Notes: generated from the letters alone by a model not told the origin. Positions 32,736 to 42,091 are shown, numbered from the stretch's first letter. The stretch: DNA of 64,000 bases from JAVKBW01 sp040222995 (GCA_040222995.1 JAVKBW010000019.1:1-64000), one strand, 5' to 3'. A program made the numbers and translations.

Positions 32736-33620
32736 ATGACGGTTGCTGTCATTCCGGATGTTCTGACCTTTACGCAGGCTGCGGAAGGTACGCGGCAGGC
32801 CCCTATCGTGCTGGATTCGCCGCATTCCGGAACCGTATTTCCGAAGGACTTCGGTACGGACGTCCCGGAAAAATCGCTACGCCGGGTGCAGGATTCCTTT
32901 GTTGATGAACTGTTTGCGAACGCGCCGGAAAACGGCGCGAGCCTGCTGACAGCCCTGTTCCCGAGAAGCTATATCGACCCGAACCGCGCGGAAACCGACA
33001 TCGATATCAGGATGATCGAAGGTCCGTGGACCCGTCCGGTCATGCCGACGGAAAAAACGAGGCTTGGCCATGGGCTGATCTGGCGAACCTGTCCGGCAGA
33101 AAGGGCAATGTATTCGTCCAGACTCCCGGCCGAACTGATTGAGCGTCGTATCGAATACTACTGGCGGCCCTATCACGAGGCGCTGGAAAACGAGATTGCG
33201 CGCCTTCACAGCGAATTCGGTATCGTTTTTCATCTGAATTGCCATTCGATGCCGTCCGGGTCGAGCCCTGTCGTGTCGCGCAAGAACGGCATCAGGCGGG
33301 CCGATTTCGTTCTGGGCGATCAGGACGGCAAGACCTGCGATCCGGCCTTCACGATGTTCGTGCGGGACTGGCTGGAGGCGGCCGGCTATGTAGTGCGCCT
33401 GAACGATCCCTATAAAGGGGCCGAACTTGTCAGCCGCTACGCCGCACCGGAAACGGGCCGTCACAGCCTGCAGATCGAGATCAACAGAGGGCTGTACCTG
33501 GAAGAGGCATCTTTGCGTATGACCCGCGGGTTTACCGAGTTGAAGCGGACCCTGACCGGGCTTGTCGGCGCGCTGGCCGAATTCTCCGACAGGTTCGTCC
33601 TGCCGGCTGCGGCGGAATGA
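32736..33620 (+). CDS. N-formylglutamate amidohydrolase
   Basis: The 294-residue protein is an FGase family member: VLDSPHSGTVFPKDF, YIDPNRAETDID, RRIEYYWRPYHEALENEI, and the HLNCHSMPSGSS metal-site segment. A late LQIEINRGLYLEEASLRM follows. It hydrolyses N-formylglutamate (last step of histidine degradation) or related N-acyl amino acids. It is divergent from ridA and the ArsC-like gene follows 4 bases later. Confidence 0.92.
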   Translation: MTVAVIPDVLTFTQAAEGTRQAPIVLDSPHSGTVFPKDFGTDVPEKSLRRVQDSFVDELFANAPENGASLLTALFPRSYIDPNRAETDIDIRMIEGPWTRPVMPTEKTRLGHGLIWRTCPAERAMYSSRLPAELIERRIEYYWRPYHEALENEIARLHSEFGIVFHLNCHSMPSGSSPVVSRKNGIRRADFVLGDQDGKTCDPAFTMFVRDWLEAAGYVVRLNDPYKGAELVSRYAAPETGRHSLQIEINRGLYLEEASLRMTRGFTELKRTLTGLVGALAEFSDRFVLPAAAE

Positions 33621-33624
33621 ATCC

Positions 33625-33972
33625 ATGCTGACGGTCTACGGTCTGAAAAATTGCGACACCTGCCGCAAGGCGCTGAAGTGGCTTGATGGTGCGGGCATTG
33701 AACACAGCTTTGTCGATCTCCGCGCCGACCCCGTCGATACGGACCGGATTGCGGTCTGGGAAGCTGCTGTCGGTTGGGAAACACTGCTGAATCGGCGCGG
33801 CACGACCTGGCGCGGCCTGCCGGAGAGCGACAAGGGTGGCGTCGATCAATCGTCTGCGATAGCGTTGATGGTGGCGCATCCGGCGCTGATGAAACGGCCG
33901 ATTTTCGAGACGGCGGGCGATGTGCTGGTCGGGTTCAAAGCCGACACTCAGAAGGCCCTGGCCGGCGCCTAG
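33625..33972 (+). CDS. ArsC/Spx-family reductase (YffB-like)
   Basis: The 115-residue thioredoxin-fold protein starts with VYGLKNCDTCRKALKWL (CxxC motif near residues 10-13) and contains LRADPVDTDRI, LLNRRGTTWRGL and MKRPIFETAGDVLVGF. This is the YffB-type ArsC family. Family members may act as glutathione-dependent thiol reductases rather than arsenate reductases. ATG 33625 lies 4 bases after the amidohydrolase stop, suggesting co-transcription. Its 3' end overlaps the convergent HNH gene by 4 bases. Confidence 0.9.
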   Translation: MLTVYGLKNCDTCRKALKWLDGAGIEHSFVDLRADPVDTDRIAVWEAAVGWETLLNRRGTTWRGLPESDKGGVDQSSAIALMVAHPALMKRPIFETAGDVLVGFKADTQKALAGA

Positions 33973-34274
33973 GACCGCCGCTTCGGCCGGTTGTGGCGTC
34001 CGACATACTCTGCCGGTTGTTTTCTTACCCAGCTAACGAAGGTTCTGATGTCCGGCTGCTCCTGCAACGCCTTGGGCGTTGAAAACGACGCCGCCAGTTC
34101 CTTCTCCGAAAACAGCGAATGAAGTTTCTTGTGGCAGATACGATGAAGGTGGGACCATTCGGCCCCACCTTCTTTTTTCGGTATCCAGTGATGGCGATCG
34201 ACGGATGCGCCGTCGATCATCGGCCGCCCGCAGATCGGGCAGGGGCCGAGCGTTTTGTCGTCAGATGCCGCCAT
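33969..34274 (-). CDS. HNH endonuclease family protein
   Basis: The 101-residue product has a zinc-bound HNH motif: CPICGRPM near residues 12-19, DRHHWIPKKEGGAEW, then LHRICHKKLHSLFS. A basic tail follows (KQPAEYVGRHNRPKRRS). ATG 34274 lies inside the end of the GabD gene (14-base overlap), so the two are coupled. The longer frame to 34328 is an artefact of that overlap. Such small chromosomal HNH proteins are common in alphaproteobacteria and have no established role. Confidence 0.85.
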   Translation of the reverse strand: MAASDDKTLGPCPICGRPMIDGASVDRHHWIPKKEGGAEWSHLHRICHKKLHSLFSEKELAASFSTPKALQEQPDIRTFVSWVRKQPAEYVGRHNRPKRRS

Positions 34275-35718
34275 AGCTGAGATATTTGACTTCCATCCAG
34301 TCATCCATGCCGTAATACGACCCTTCACGGCCGCTGCCGGATTCCTTTACGCCGCCGAACGGCGCGACTTCGGTCGAGATAATGCCGCTGTTGATGCCGA
34401 CGATGCCGTATTCGAGACCTTCCGAAACACGCCATGTCCGGCCGACGTCACGGCTGTAGAAATAGGCCGCGAGGCCGTAGTTCGTGTCATTGGCCATGCG
34501 AATGACATCGGCGTCGTCCTTGAACCGGATGATCGTCGCCACCGGACCGAAAATCTCCTCGTTGGCGATCTCCATGTCCATGGTGACGCCGGTCAGGATC
34601 GACGGGGTATAGAAGCTTTGCCCCAGATCGTGCGGGTTGCCGCCAAGCGCGACTTTCGCCCCTTGCGATTTCGCGCCCTGCACCAGCTTGTCGACGCCGG
34701 CCATCGCGGGTTCGTCGATCAGCGGCCCCATGGAGACGCCGTCTTCCATGCCGTTGCCGACTTTCAGTTTGGCGGTCGCCGCCTGGAATTTATCCATGAA
34801 GGCGTCGTAGATGCCATCTTGTACGAAAATCCGGTTGGCGCAGACGCAGGTCTGGCCGGCGTTACGGAATTTGCACAGGATGGCGCCAGTAACGGCTTCA
34901 TCGAGATCCGCATCGTCGAACACGATAAAGGGTGCATTGCCGCCCAATTCCATGCTGGTTTTCTTGACCGTTTCGGCGCACTGGGCCAGCAGAACCTTGC
35001 CGATTTCGGTGGAGCCCGTGAAGCTGAGCTTGCGAACCGTCGGGTTCGACGTCATTTCGCCGCCGATCTTCGACGATGAGGTGCCGGCCACAACAGACAG
35101 AATGCCTTTCGGCACGCCGGCCTGTTCCGCCAGCTCGGCCAATGCGAGTGCCGAAAGCGGGGTGACCTTCGCCGGTTTGATGACGATGGCGTTGCCGGCG
35201 GCCAGTGCAGGCCCCGCCTTGCGGGTGATCATCGCGGAAGGGAAGTTCCACGGGGTGATCGCCACGCCAACGCCGATCGGCTGTTTGATGACGACAATCC
35301 GGCTGTCCGCCTTGTGCTGCGGAATAACGTCGCCGTAGGTGCGCTTGGCTTCCTCGCCGAACCATTCCAGAAACGATGCGGCATAAACGATCTCGCCACG
35401 GGATTCGGCCAGTGGCTTGCCCTGTTCGCGGGTCATCAGCACGGCCAGTTCTTCCTGGTTCGCCATCATCAGATCGAACCACTTGCGCAGGATCGCCGCG
35501 CGTTCCTTGCCGGTCTTCGCCGCCCAGGCCGGTTGCGCCCGTTCCGCCGCCTCGATGGCGCGCCGGGTATCGTCGCCGTCGCAATCCGCGACGCTGGCGA
35601 TGACATCGCCGGTCGCCGGGTCGGTCACGTCATACGTCTTGCCGGATGCGCTGTCGCTCCATTCGCCATCAATATAGGCTTTGGTGCGAAGCAGTTTGTT
35701 TGCGAGAAGTCCGTCCAT
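34261..35718 (-). CDS. gabD: NAD(P)-dependent succinate-semialdehyde dehydrogenase
   Basis: The 485-residue protein is an aldehyde dehydrogenase of the GabD type. It has TPWNFPSAMITRKAGPALAA, FTGSTEIGKVLLAQCAETVK, ELGGNAPFIVFDDADLDEA with the general-base glutamate and FRNAGQTCVCANR with the catalytic cysteine. The C-terminal EVAPFGGVKESGSGREG is the classical GabD/SSADH signature. It oxidises succinate semialdehyde to succinate in GABA degradation. The HNH gene follows with overlap. Confidence 0.94.
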   Translation of the reverse strand: MDGLLANKLLRTKAYIDGEWSDSASGKTYDVTDPATGDVIASVADCDGDDTRRAIEAAERAQPAWAAKTGKERAAILRKWFDLMMANQEELAVLMTREQGKPLAESRGEIVYAASFLEWFGEEAKRTYGDVIPQHKADSRIVVIKQPIGVGVAITPWNFPSAMITRKAGPALAAGNAIVIKPAKVTPLSALALAELAEQAGVPKGILSVVAGTSSSKIGGEMTSNPTVRKLSFTGSTEIGKVLLAQCAETVKKTSMELGGNAPFIVFDDADLDEAVTGAILCKFRNAGQTCVCANRIFVQDGIYDAFMDKFQAATAKLKVGNGMEDGVSMGPLIDEPAMAGVDKLVQGAKSQGAKVALGGNPHDLGQSFYTPSILTGVTMDMEIANEEIFGPVATIIRFKDDADVIRMANDTNYGLAAYFYSRDVGRTWRVSEGLEYGIVGINSGIISTEVAPFGGVKESGSGREGSYYGMDDWMEVKYLSYGGI

Positions 35719-35856
35719 GGTGTTTCCCCTTGGTCTGATGTGTCACGCGCCCTTGAACCGGGGTCTGCGATGAAAGAAGCGTTGGAACCGTTTCTATATC
35801 GAAAGACCCGGTCTGTCAGCGTTTCGATTTTCTTAATTCAGATGTGGCGACGGACG

Positions 35857-36636
35857 CTAATCTTTCAATGTCACGACCATGAACAGCCGGCGGAAGGCGA
35901 ACAGCGTCGCGCCGTCCTTCATTGGCGGATAGGCATCGAGAATTCTGTGCCGGTAGCTCGTCTCAAACCGGGTTTTGTCTGTACCGGATAGCGCGTCGAG
36001 GAAAGGGCGAAGATACGTCCCCTTGGTCCATTCTGCGACCGGGTTTTCGCCCTGCAGAATCTGCTGGTAGTCCGTCTCCCAGATGTCGACCGACGCACCG
36101 TCCTGCCGAAGCCGGGAAAGAACATCCACATACCAGGCCGGCGGGTGAACCGGGGCCGGCTTCAGGAGCGGCCGAAGCGCTGCGGCATATGGTTCCTGTT
36201 CAATGATATCCGATACGGCGGTATGCGATGGCCGGTCATGGTTGCGCGGCATCTGAATCGCAAGGCTGCCGCCAGGGCGCAAAAACCCGATCAGACGGAA
36301 CAGTAGTGTCTCGTGACAGTCCAGCCAGTTCAGAGCGGCGTTGGAAAAGATCACATCGACAGCCGCGTTTGGTTGCCATGCGGCGATATCCGATTGAACG
36401 AAATCGGCGCCTGCGAAGGTCTGTCCGGCCTTTGATAGCATGTCAGGCGATTGATCCACGGCCGTCAATGTTGCATCCGGCCAGCGTTTCTGAAGATATG
36501 GCAGGATGCTGCCTGTACCGCAGCCGAGGTCCACCACGTGCTTTGCATCGATTGGCGGAATCGCATTCAACAAATCCAGTGCAGGCCGAATCCTGTGATC
36601 GGAAAAAAACAGGTATTGATCCGGGTTCCAGGCCAT
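35857..36636 (-). CDS. tam: Trans-aconitate 2-methyltransferase-like
   Basis: The 259-residue class I SAM methyltransferase starts MAWNPDQYLFFSDHRIRPAL, matching Tam. The SAM-binding loop is VVDLGCGTGSILPYL (residues ~34-48), followed by DATLTAVDQSPDML and FSNAALNWLDCHETL. WETDYQQILQGENPVAEWTK, typical of Tam, is present. Tam esterifies trans-aconitate, a toxic by-product of aconitase. ATG 36636 gives the usual N-terminus; the longer upstream frame is antisense to the DUF3572 gene region and not supported. Confidence 0.92.
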   Translation of the reverse strand: MAWNPDQYLFFSDHRIRPALDLLNAIPPIDAKHVVDLGCGTGSILPYLQKRWPDATLTAVDQSPDMLSKAGQTFAGADFVQSDIAAWQPNAAVDVIFSNAALNWLDCHETLLFRLIGFLRPGGSLAIQMPRNHDRPSHTAVSDIIEQEPYAAALRPLLKPAPVHPPAWYVDVLSRLRQDGASVDIWETDYQQILQGENPVAEWTKGTYLRPFLDALSGTDKTRFETSYRHRILDAYPPMKDGATLFAFRRLFMVVTLKD

Positions 36637-36718
36637 GCGCAAACAGTACAACGCGCTTGCTTTACATGAAATCGGTTTCAGTGATCTTAACGGGCTCTGG
36701 AAACGGGAGAAATTCACA

Positions 36719-37000
36719 ATGGCGAAGATGACCGAAACGGATGCGATTTCATTGGCGCAACAGGCGGTGATTTTCCTAAGCCAGGATGAAGAACTGCTGG
36801 GGCGGTTTCTTGCGCTGTCCGGCATCGGACCGGCGGAAATTCGCGGCCGTATCGGCGATCCGGCGTTTCTGGCGGGGATTATGGATTTTCTGCTGGCGCA
36901 CGAGCCATCTGTACTGGCCTTTGCGGCCTGGGCGGACATCGACCCGGCGCTGCCCGGGCAGGCGCGGGTGATGTTACCGGGCTATTCGCATGAGAATTGA
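36719..37000 (+). CDS. DUF3572 family protein
   Basis: The 93-residue helical protein contains ISLAQQAVIFLSQDEELLGR, FLALSGIGPAEIRGRIGDPA, FLAGIMDFLLAHEPSVLAFA, the hallmark of DUF3572, an alphaproteobacterial family of unknown role. ATG 36719 follows a CGGGAGA ribosome-binding site; the longer frame overlaps the divergent methyltransferase. It begins 83 bases from tam on the other strand. Confidence 0.88.
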   Translation: MAKMTETDAISLAQQAVIFLSQDEELLGRFLALSGIGPAEIRGRIGDPAFLAGIMDFLLAHEPSVLAFAAWADIDPALPGQARVMLPGYSHEN

Positions 37001-37021
37001 GGCGAAGTCCCGGTGATTTAC

Positions 37022-37037
37022 TGTGATCGTCATCACA
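37022..37037. promoter_or_regulatory. CRP-like palindrome (perfect half-sites)
   Basis: TGTGA (37022-37026), six bases, then TCACA (37033-37037): a perfect match to CRP-type half-sites, within a 7-bp inverted repeat (CTGTGAT/ATCACAG). It lies between the DUF3572 stop and the end of the minus-strand small gene. It could instead serve as a transcription end hairpin, since TTTT follows. Confidence 0.5.
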
Positions 37038-37102
37038 GTCAGTTTTCCCACAAATACAACCAATGCATGTTTTTAACGGTCATGAAACGAACCACGCAAT
37101 GT

Positions 37103-37276
37103 TTATCGAGTCTCGATAAGGCGCGCGAAGTATTCGTCGACACGCTTTTGTGCCGCTATCGAGCCTTTCTCGAATTCCAGGACCTGCGACGGATCGCAGT
37201 GTTCCGCTATATAGTGCAGTTTTTCGGCCCATTCGGCCTGACCCGCCCGGTAGTTCGTATAGTCGACAAGGATCAT
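37103..37276 (-). CDS. Small hypothetical protein (57 residues)
   Basis: The frame starts MILVDYTNYRAGQAEWAEKL and continues HYIAEHCDPSQVLEFEKGS and KRVDEYFARLIETR. GGAGAT lies seven bases before the ATG. The charged, amphipathic composition and good ribosome-binding site suggest a real gene. The family is not recognised. A shadow frame overlaps it. CRP-like motifs lie on both sides. Confidence 0.6.
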   Translation of the reverse strand: MILVDYTNYRAGQAEWAEKLHYIAEHCDPSQVLEFEKGSIAAQKRVDEYFARLIETR

Positions 37277-37350
37277 GACAGTATCTCCTTTCGGCAATAT
37301 GATCGCTCCCATCTAACATCCGCAGGATATGTCAGTCTTGTTGACTTATC

Positions 37351-37366
37351 TGTGATGGCTGTCACG
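37351..37366. promoter_or_regulatory. CRP-like site TGTGA-N6-TCACG
   Basis: TGTGATGGCTGTCACG lies between the divergent 57-residue gene and the MATE transporter, 62 bases before the transporter start and 75 bases before the small gene start. The core TGTGATGGC-N-GTCAC is repeated at 42773. Confidence 0.5.
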
Positions 37367-37428
37367 CAGATTAAAGTTTTTTATAAATTTCTGATTGCAG
37401 AGTTCGGGGTGTTGGAAAGGGCCTGTCG

Positions 37429-38808
37429 ATGTCGATAGACGCGCAGGGCTTGAGAGACGGCCCGACGGCACGAAAACGCCTGTGGCGGCTCGCCGGGCCG
37501 ATCATGATCGCCAATCTGTCGGTGCCGTTGATGGGGCTGGTCGATACGGCGGTCATGGGGCATTTGCCGGACCCCGCCTATGTCGGCGCGGTCGCTGTCG
37601 GCGCGGTCATCTTCGCTTATGTGTTCTGGGGCTTCGGTTTCCTTCGCATGAGTACGACCGGACTGGCGGCGCAAGCCGGGGGCAGAAACGACCCTCTAGA
37701 AACGCAGGCGGTCTACTATCGCGGCATCCTTCTCGCGATTGTGCTGGCGGCATCGGTGATCGCCCTGCAGGTGCCGATTGCGGCGCTTGCCTTCTCGCTG
37801 CTGGAGGCCGAGGCGCCGGTCGAGGCGATGGCGAAAACCTATTTCACGATCCGCATCTGGAGCGCCCCGGCGGCGCTGGCAAGCTATGTCATTATCGGAT
37901 GGTTCCTCGGCCAGGAAGACGCCCGCACACCGCTTCTGCTGCAGGTTCTGACGGCGGGACTCAACATTGTATTCAGCCTGACCTTCGTTGTCGGATTCGG
38001 CTGGGGCGTTGAAGGCGTCGCCGGCGCAACCCTGCTGGCGGAGGTTTCAGGCGCGGTTCTGGGGGCGATCCTGGTTCAGCGCCGCTTGAAGCGGCTTGCT
38101 GATGTGTCGATTGACCGGTCGTTGATTTTTGATCTGGTAAAGATCAAGGCGCTGATCGGCGTAAACGGCGATATTTTCATTCGCACCCTGTGCCTGGTCA
38201 CGTCGTTTGCGATCTTCACCGCCGAAGGCGCAAAGTTCGGTACGGTCATCCTCGCGGCAAATGCCGTTCTGATGCATTTCATGGAATTTGCGAGCTATGG
38301 CATGGACGGATTCGCCCATGCGGCGGAAGCGCTGGTCGGCAGGGCGGCGGGCAGGCGGGACCGTAAGGAATTCCAGTCCGCCGTGAAGACAGCATTATTG
38401 TGGAGCGGTCTACTGTCACTGGCGATAGCAATCGTATACTTCCTTGCCGGCAATACGTTGATTGCCTTCATCACCACGCAGGAACCAATTCGCTCGGCGG
38501 CGGCAGACTATCTGCCCTGGGCGGCGGCGATGCCTGTTATTTCTTTCTGGTGTTTCATCCTTGACGGTGTATTTCTGGGCGCCACCCGAAGCAAGGCCCT
38601 GCGCAACGCGATGCTGGTTTCCACCGGCGTTTACGTCGTGCTTGTTTACGGTTTCGTGTCAGGCACGGACAATCACGCGCTGTGGGCGGCGTTGGTCGTG
38701 TTCATGGGACTGCGCGGTCTGACACTGGCCGCTGCCTATCCCGCCCTTTTGCGTAGCGTCGGCGATGCAAGCCCGCGCGATCAGCGATTGCCGGGAACAA
38801 CCTCGTAA
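37429..38808 (+). CDS. MATE family efflux transporter (DinF-like)
   Basis: The 459-residue integral membrane protein has about 12 hydrophobic segments and MATE/DinF motifs: LAGPIMIANLSVPLMGLVDT, GHLPDPAYVGAVAVGAVIFA and FGFLRMSTTGLAAQA early, and LRGLTLAAAYPALL late. MATE pumps extrude cationic drugs or metabolites using proton or sodium gradients; DinF members relate to oxidative stress. Its 3' end overlaps the convergent dehydrogenase gene by 28 bases. Confidence 0.92.
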   Translation: MSIDAQGLRDGPTARKRLWRLAGPIMIANLSVPLMGLVDTAVMGHLPDPAYVGAVAVGAVIFAYVFWGFGFLRMSTTGLAAQAGGRNDPLETQAVYYRGILLAIVLAASVIALQVPIAALAFSLLEAEAPVEAMAKTYFTIRIWSAPAALASYVIIGWFLGQEDARTPLLLQVLTAGLNIVFSLTFVVGFGWGVEGVAGATLLAEVSGAVLGAILVQRRLKRLADVSIDRSLIFDLVKIKALIGVNGDIFIRTLCLVTSFAIFTAEGAKFGTVILAANAVLMHFMEFASYGMDGFAHAAEALVGRAAGRRDRKEFQSAVKTALLWSGLLSLAIAIVYFLAGNTLIAFITTQEPIRSAAADYLPWAAAMPVISFWCFILDGVFLGATRSKALRNAMLVSTGVYVVLVYGFVSGTDNHALWAALVVFMGLRGLTLAAAYPALLRSVGDASPRDQRLPGTTS

Positions 38809-39737
38809 CCGGGTTCCTCCGGCTCGTCATCCACCATTTCGGCCGGAAACCCGGGGGCCAGAATCGAAAGCCCTGTTTTCTCTTCCAGCCGTTTGATGAT
38901 GTTGGGCGACCATTCACGAGGCCCGTACTTTTCGATGCCGTCCTTGAAGATCTGGATCATCAGCGGTGAAATTTCCAGTTCCACGCCGGCCCGTGTCGCA
39001 ACATCCTGAAACAGGCTGATGTCTTTCAGCACCAGATCCATTGTGAAGTTGATATCGCGTGAGCCATTCAGAATGACCTGGCTTTCCGTTTCGTGAACGA
39101 ACGAATTACCGGACGATATCCTGATCGCCTCATAGGTCGTGTTGAGGTCCATGCCGGCGGCTTTGCAGGTGGTCAGCGCTTCGCACAGGGTCAGCAGGTT
39201 GGCGGTCGCCAGATAGTTCGTCATGACCTTCAGCATTGAGGCCGTGCCGATATCACCTGTGTGCAGAATGCGCCGGCCCATCACGGTCAGAACGGGAAGG
39301 GCCTTTTCGAACGTGTCGCGGGCGCAACCGGCGAGGATCGAGATATTGCCGGTAGCGGCGCGGTGGCAGCCGCCGGAAACCGGACAGTCGATCGGCAACG
39401 CCCCTTTGGCGGCCACCAGCGCCGAAATCCGTTTGACTTCGGATTCGTCGGTGGTCGACATTTCCGCCCAGATCTTGCCCTCGGAAAGACCGGCAAGGAT
39501 GCCGTCCTCGGCTTCCATAACCGCGGAACACGCGGCGGGCGACGGCAGACAGGTAATAACCATGTCGCAGGCTTCCGCCATCTCTTTCGGGCTGTCGGCC
39601 CAATGCGCGCCCTTGTCCAGAAACGATTGCGCCGCCTTGCGGTCCAGGTCCCGCACCGTCAGGTCGAAACCGTTGCGCAGAATACTGCCGGCCAGTTTGC
39701 CGCCGGCATTGCCGAGGCCGATAAATCCGATTTTCAT
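38781..39737 (-). CDS. NAD(P)-dependent beta-hydroxyacid dehydrogenase
   Basis: The 318-residue protein is of the 3-hydroxyisobutyrate dehydrogenase family. An N-terminal Rossmann motif IGFIGLGNAGGKLAGSIL is followed by TCLPSPAACSAVM, the substrate segment DCPVSGGCHRAATGN and the catalytic lysine region LKVMTNYLATANLL. The C-terminal helical domain is complete. The substrate is a short beta-hydroxyacid that cannot be specified. It converges on the MATE gene. Confidence 0.92.
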   Translation of the reverse strand: MKIGFIGLGNAGGKLAGSILRNGFDLTVRDLDRKAAQSFLDKGAHWADSPKEMAEACDMVITCLPSPAACSAVMEAEDGILAGLSEGKIWAEMSTTDESEVKRISALVAAKGALPIDCPVSGGCHRAATGNISILAGCARDTFEKALPVLTVMGRRILHTGDIGTASMLKVMTNYLATANLLTLCEALTTCKAAGMDLNTTYEAIRISSGNSFVHETESQVILNGSRDINFTMDLVLKDISLFQDVATRAGVELEISPLMIQIFKDGIEKYGPREWSPNIIKRLEEKTGLSILAPGFPAEMVDDEPEEPGYEVVPGNR

Positions 39738-39767
39738 GATCGTCGTTTCCCAGATTGTGAAGCGATA

Positions 39768-41075
39768 CTATTTCACCCGCTTTGTCAGAACAGCAACCGC
39801 TTCCAACTGACCGGACCATGTAAATTGATCAACCGGGGTTGAAGAAATCAACGTGTAACCGCCATCGACAAGCTGGCGCAGGTCGCGTGACAGGGTCGAC
39901 GGATTGCAACTGACGGCGATGACGACCGGCACCGAGGATGTGGCGAGCTCTCCGGCCTGCGCCGCCGCGCCGGCTTTCGGCGGGTCGAAGATCACGGCGT
40001 CGTAGGGTTTCAGTTCCGATGGCGTCAGCGGGGCGTTGAACAGGTCGCGCCGGTCGGCATTCACGCGCAGAACGGGTTGGCTTCGGGACGCCGCCTGTCT
40101 CAGCGCCGCGATCATTGCGCCGTCGATATCGAACGCATCGACAACGCAGCCTTCGGACCCAGCTATCGGCAACGACAGGGAGCCGCAGCCGGAGAAAAGG
40201 TCGGCGATCCGTTTGGTGCGCCGGCAGTGACGGGAGAGCGCCTGCTGCACAAGGTCGACCAGAATTTTCTCACCCGCCGCGCTCGGTTGCAGAAATGCAT
40301 TCACCGGCAGATCAACCGGTACCTCACCAAATTTCGTTTGCGGTTGGTGCCGTGCCGCGACGGGTTGCGGACCGTCACCGTCGTCCCAGCAGAGCCGGGC
40401 GATGTTGTTCGCGGCGCACCAGACGGCGATCCGCTCGCGTTGTTCAAGATTGAGATCAGCCGGACGGGCAGGGATCAGCAGGATATCGAAACCGCTGTCC
40501 GTTTCGGTAACCTGCACCGCCCCTCCCTTTGCCATGGACGGCATCGCATCGAGAAGCCGGCGGAGGTCGCCGACAAGTTTTTCCAGAGACGGCGTCAGGA
40601 TCGGGCACATGGCGATGTCGATACTGTCGTGCGACCGCCGTATCTTGAAACCCAGTTTGCCGCTGCGTCCGGTTCGCTGGTAGTCGAAGCGCGCCCGCCG
40701 GCGGCTGTGCAACGGCGCCGAAACCGTCGCTGACAGGGTTTCGGGGGTCAAGCCTTTCCGGGACAAAGCCTGTTCGAGCACCCGGCGTTTGTGGATTTCC
40801 ACGGCCGGCGTGGAAACATGCTGCAACCGGCAACCGCCGCATTGTCCAAAATGCCGGCAGGAAGGTTCTATCCTGTCTGGCGATGATGTATCGATGTTTC
40901 CGATTTCGCCGGATGAATTTCCTTTGCCGACAGAACGGAGCGGGCCCTTCAGCGTGACGGTTTCGCCGGGCAGAGCGAAAGGAATATAGACAGCCGATCC
41001 ATCCCGTCTGGCGATGCCATCCCCTTCCGCGCCAAGGTCCTCGATCTCGAGGGTGATCATCTGGGCCGGGGTCAT
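39768..41075 (-). CDS. RNA m5U methyltransferase (RlmC/RlmD/TrmA family)
   Basis: The 435-residue protein begins with a TRAM domain (LEIEDLGAEGDGIAR). An iron-sulfur cluster site C-x5-C-x2-C follows (CRHFGQCGGCRLQ, residues ~72-84). The C-terminal methyltransferase has DLFSGCGSLSLPIAG, VIFDPPKAG and the catalytic cysteine in VIAVSCNPSTLSRD. It methylates uridine C5 in ribosomal RNA. I do not distinguish RlmC from RlmD. Confidence 0.9.
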   Translation of the reverse strand: MTPAQMITLEIEDLGAEGDGIARRDGSAVYIPFALPGETVTLKGPLRSVGKGNSSGEIGNIDTSSPDRIEPSCRHFGQCGGCRLQHVSTPAVEIHKRRVLEQALSRKGLTPETLSATVSAPLHSRRRARFDYQRTGRSGKLGFKIRRSHDSIDIAMCPILTPSLEKLVGDLRRLLDAMPSMAKGGAVQVTETDSGFDILLIPARPADLNLEQRERIAVWCAANNIARLCWDDGDGPQPVAARHQPQTKFGEVPVDLPVNAFLQPSAAGEKILVDLVQQALSRHCRRTKRIADLFSGCGSLSLPIAGSEGCVVDAFDIDGAMIAALRQAASRSQPVLRVNADRRDLFNAPLTPSELKPYDAVIFDPPKAGAAAQAGELATSSVPVVIAVSCNPSTLSRDLRQLVDGGYTLISSTPVDQFTWSGQLEAVAVLTKRVK

Positions 41076-41260
41076 TGGTATAATCCTTTATGTGTAAATC
41101 GCCCGATTATTCCAAGTAAATGAAGCTTCGCCGCATCGTGAGCTAAAAAATTCAGGACTAAAGAGCTGAATCATTGTAATACTTCTTACAATGGATGGGG
41201 ATCCAATTGTCAAAAGCAAATCAAACAGCAAATAAAACCGTTTGACGGTAAAGCAGAACG

Positions 41261-42064
41261 ATGTCGATTAATACTTTCCTAGCATTCATCTTTTGCATTG
41301 CGCTGTTCGTTTTCGCGATCGTCATCAGCACTGACAATTATGCTATTTTTCTGAGTTTCTCCAGTTTGCTTATCGTCGTGGGCGGTACTCTGGGCGCGAC
41401 CTTTCTGGGTTATGAAGTCCGCTATGTAATGCTCGGGCTTCGCGGTATCGGGTCGACGTTTCTGCCGCAACGCATCGGCCGGAACATTCTCAATCAGGAA
41501 GTCGGGCGGATCATCCGCTGGGGGTATATGGCGCAGCAGAAAGGCGTGGTCGCGCTGGATGGTGAAATCAAGAAAGTCGAATCCGATCCTTTTCTGGCCT
41601 TCGGCCTGGAGATGGTGCTGTCCGGCTATGCCGGAGAGGAAGTGAGGGAAACGCTGCATAAGGCGGCGGAGAAGACCCTTGAGCGAAATCTCGTTGCGGC
41701 GAAGATCGTCAAGAGCATGGCCGGAACCGCGCCGGCTTTCGGTATGATCGGCACCCTGGTCGGATTGATTATCATGCTTGACGATATGGGAGCCGACCCG
41801 TCGCAATTGGGGAAAGGTCTGGCCGTTGCGCTGAATACGACACTCTACGGCGTGATCGTTTCGCGTATTTTCTGCCTGCCGGCGGCCAACAAGATGACGC
41901 AACGGCACCAGATCAACAAATTCCGGCACGAGCTTCTGGGTGAAGGGCTGGCATTGCTGGCGGATCGCAAGAATCCGCGATTTATCCAGGACAGGATGAA
42001 TTCCTATCTGGATCCTGCCATCCGGTATAACATCGACAAACAGATGCGGGAGGGAGGCCAGTGA
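41261..42064 (+). CDS. motA: MotA/TolQ-type proton channel subunit (flagellar stator)
   Basis: The 267-residue protein has four membrane segments in the MotA layout: two near the N-terminus (TFLAFIFCIALFVFAIVIST and FLSFSSLLIVVGGTLGATFL), then a cytoplasmic loop and two more (TAPAFGMIGTLVGLIIML and VALNTTLYGVIVSRIFCLPA). The MIGTLVGL motif and its proline are typical of stator subunits. With MotB, 27 bases downstream, it forms the ion-driven motor stator. A 185-base upstream gap carries its promoter. Confidence 0.9.
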   Translation: MSINTFLAFIFCIALFVFAIVISTDNYAIFLSFSSLLIVVGGTLGATFLGYEVRYVMLGLRGIGSTFLPQRIGRNILNQEVGRIIRWGYMAQQKGVVALDGEIKKVESDPFLAFGLEMVLSGYAGEEVRETLHKAAEKTLERNLVAAKIVKSMAGTAPAFGMIGTLVGLIIMLDDMGADPSQLGKGLAVALNTTLYGVIVSRIFCLPAANKMTQRHQINKFRHELLGEGLALLADRKNPRFIQDRMNSYLDPAIRYNIDKQMREGGQ

Positions 42065-42091
42065 CCGTTTCAGGCGCTGGCGCCGGTCACC

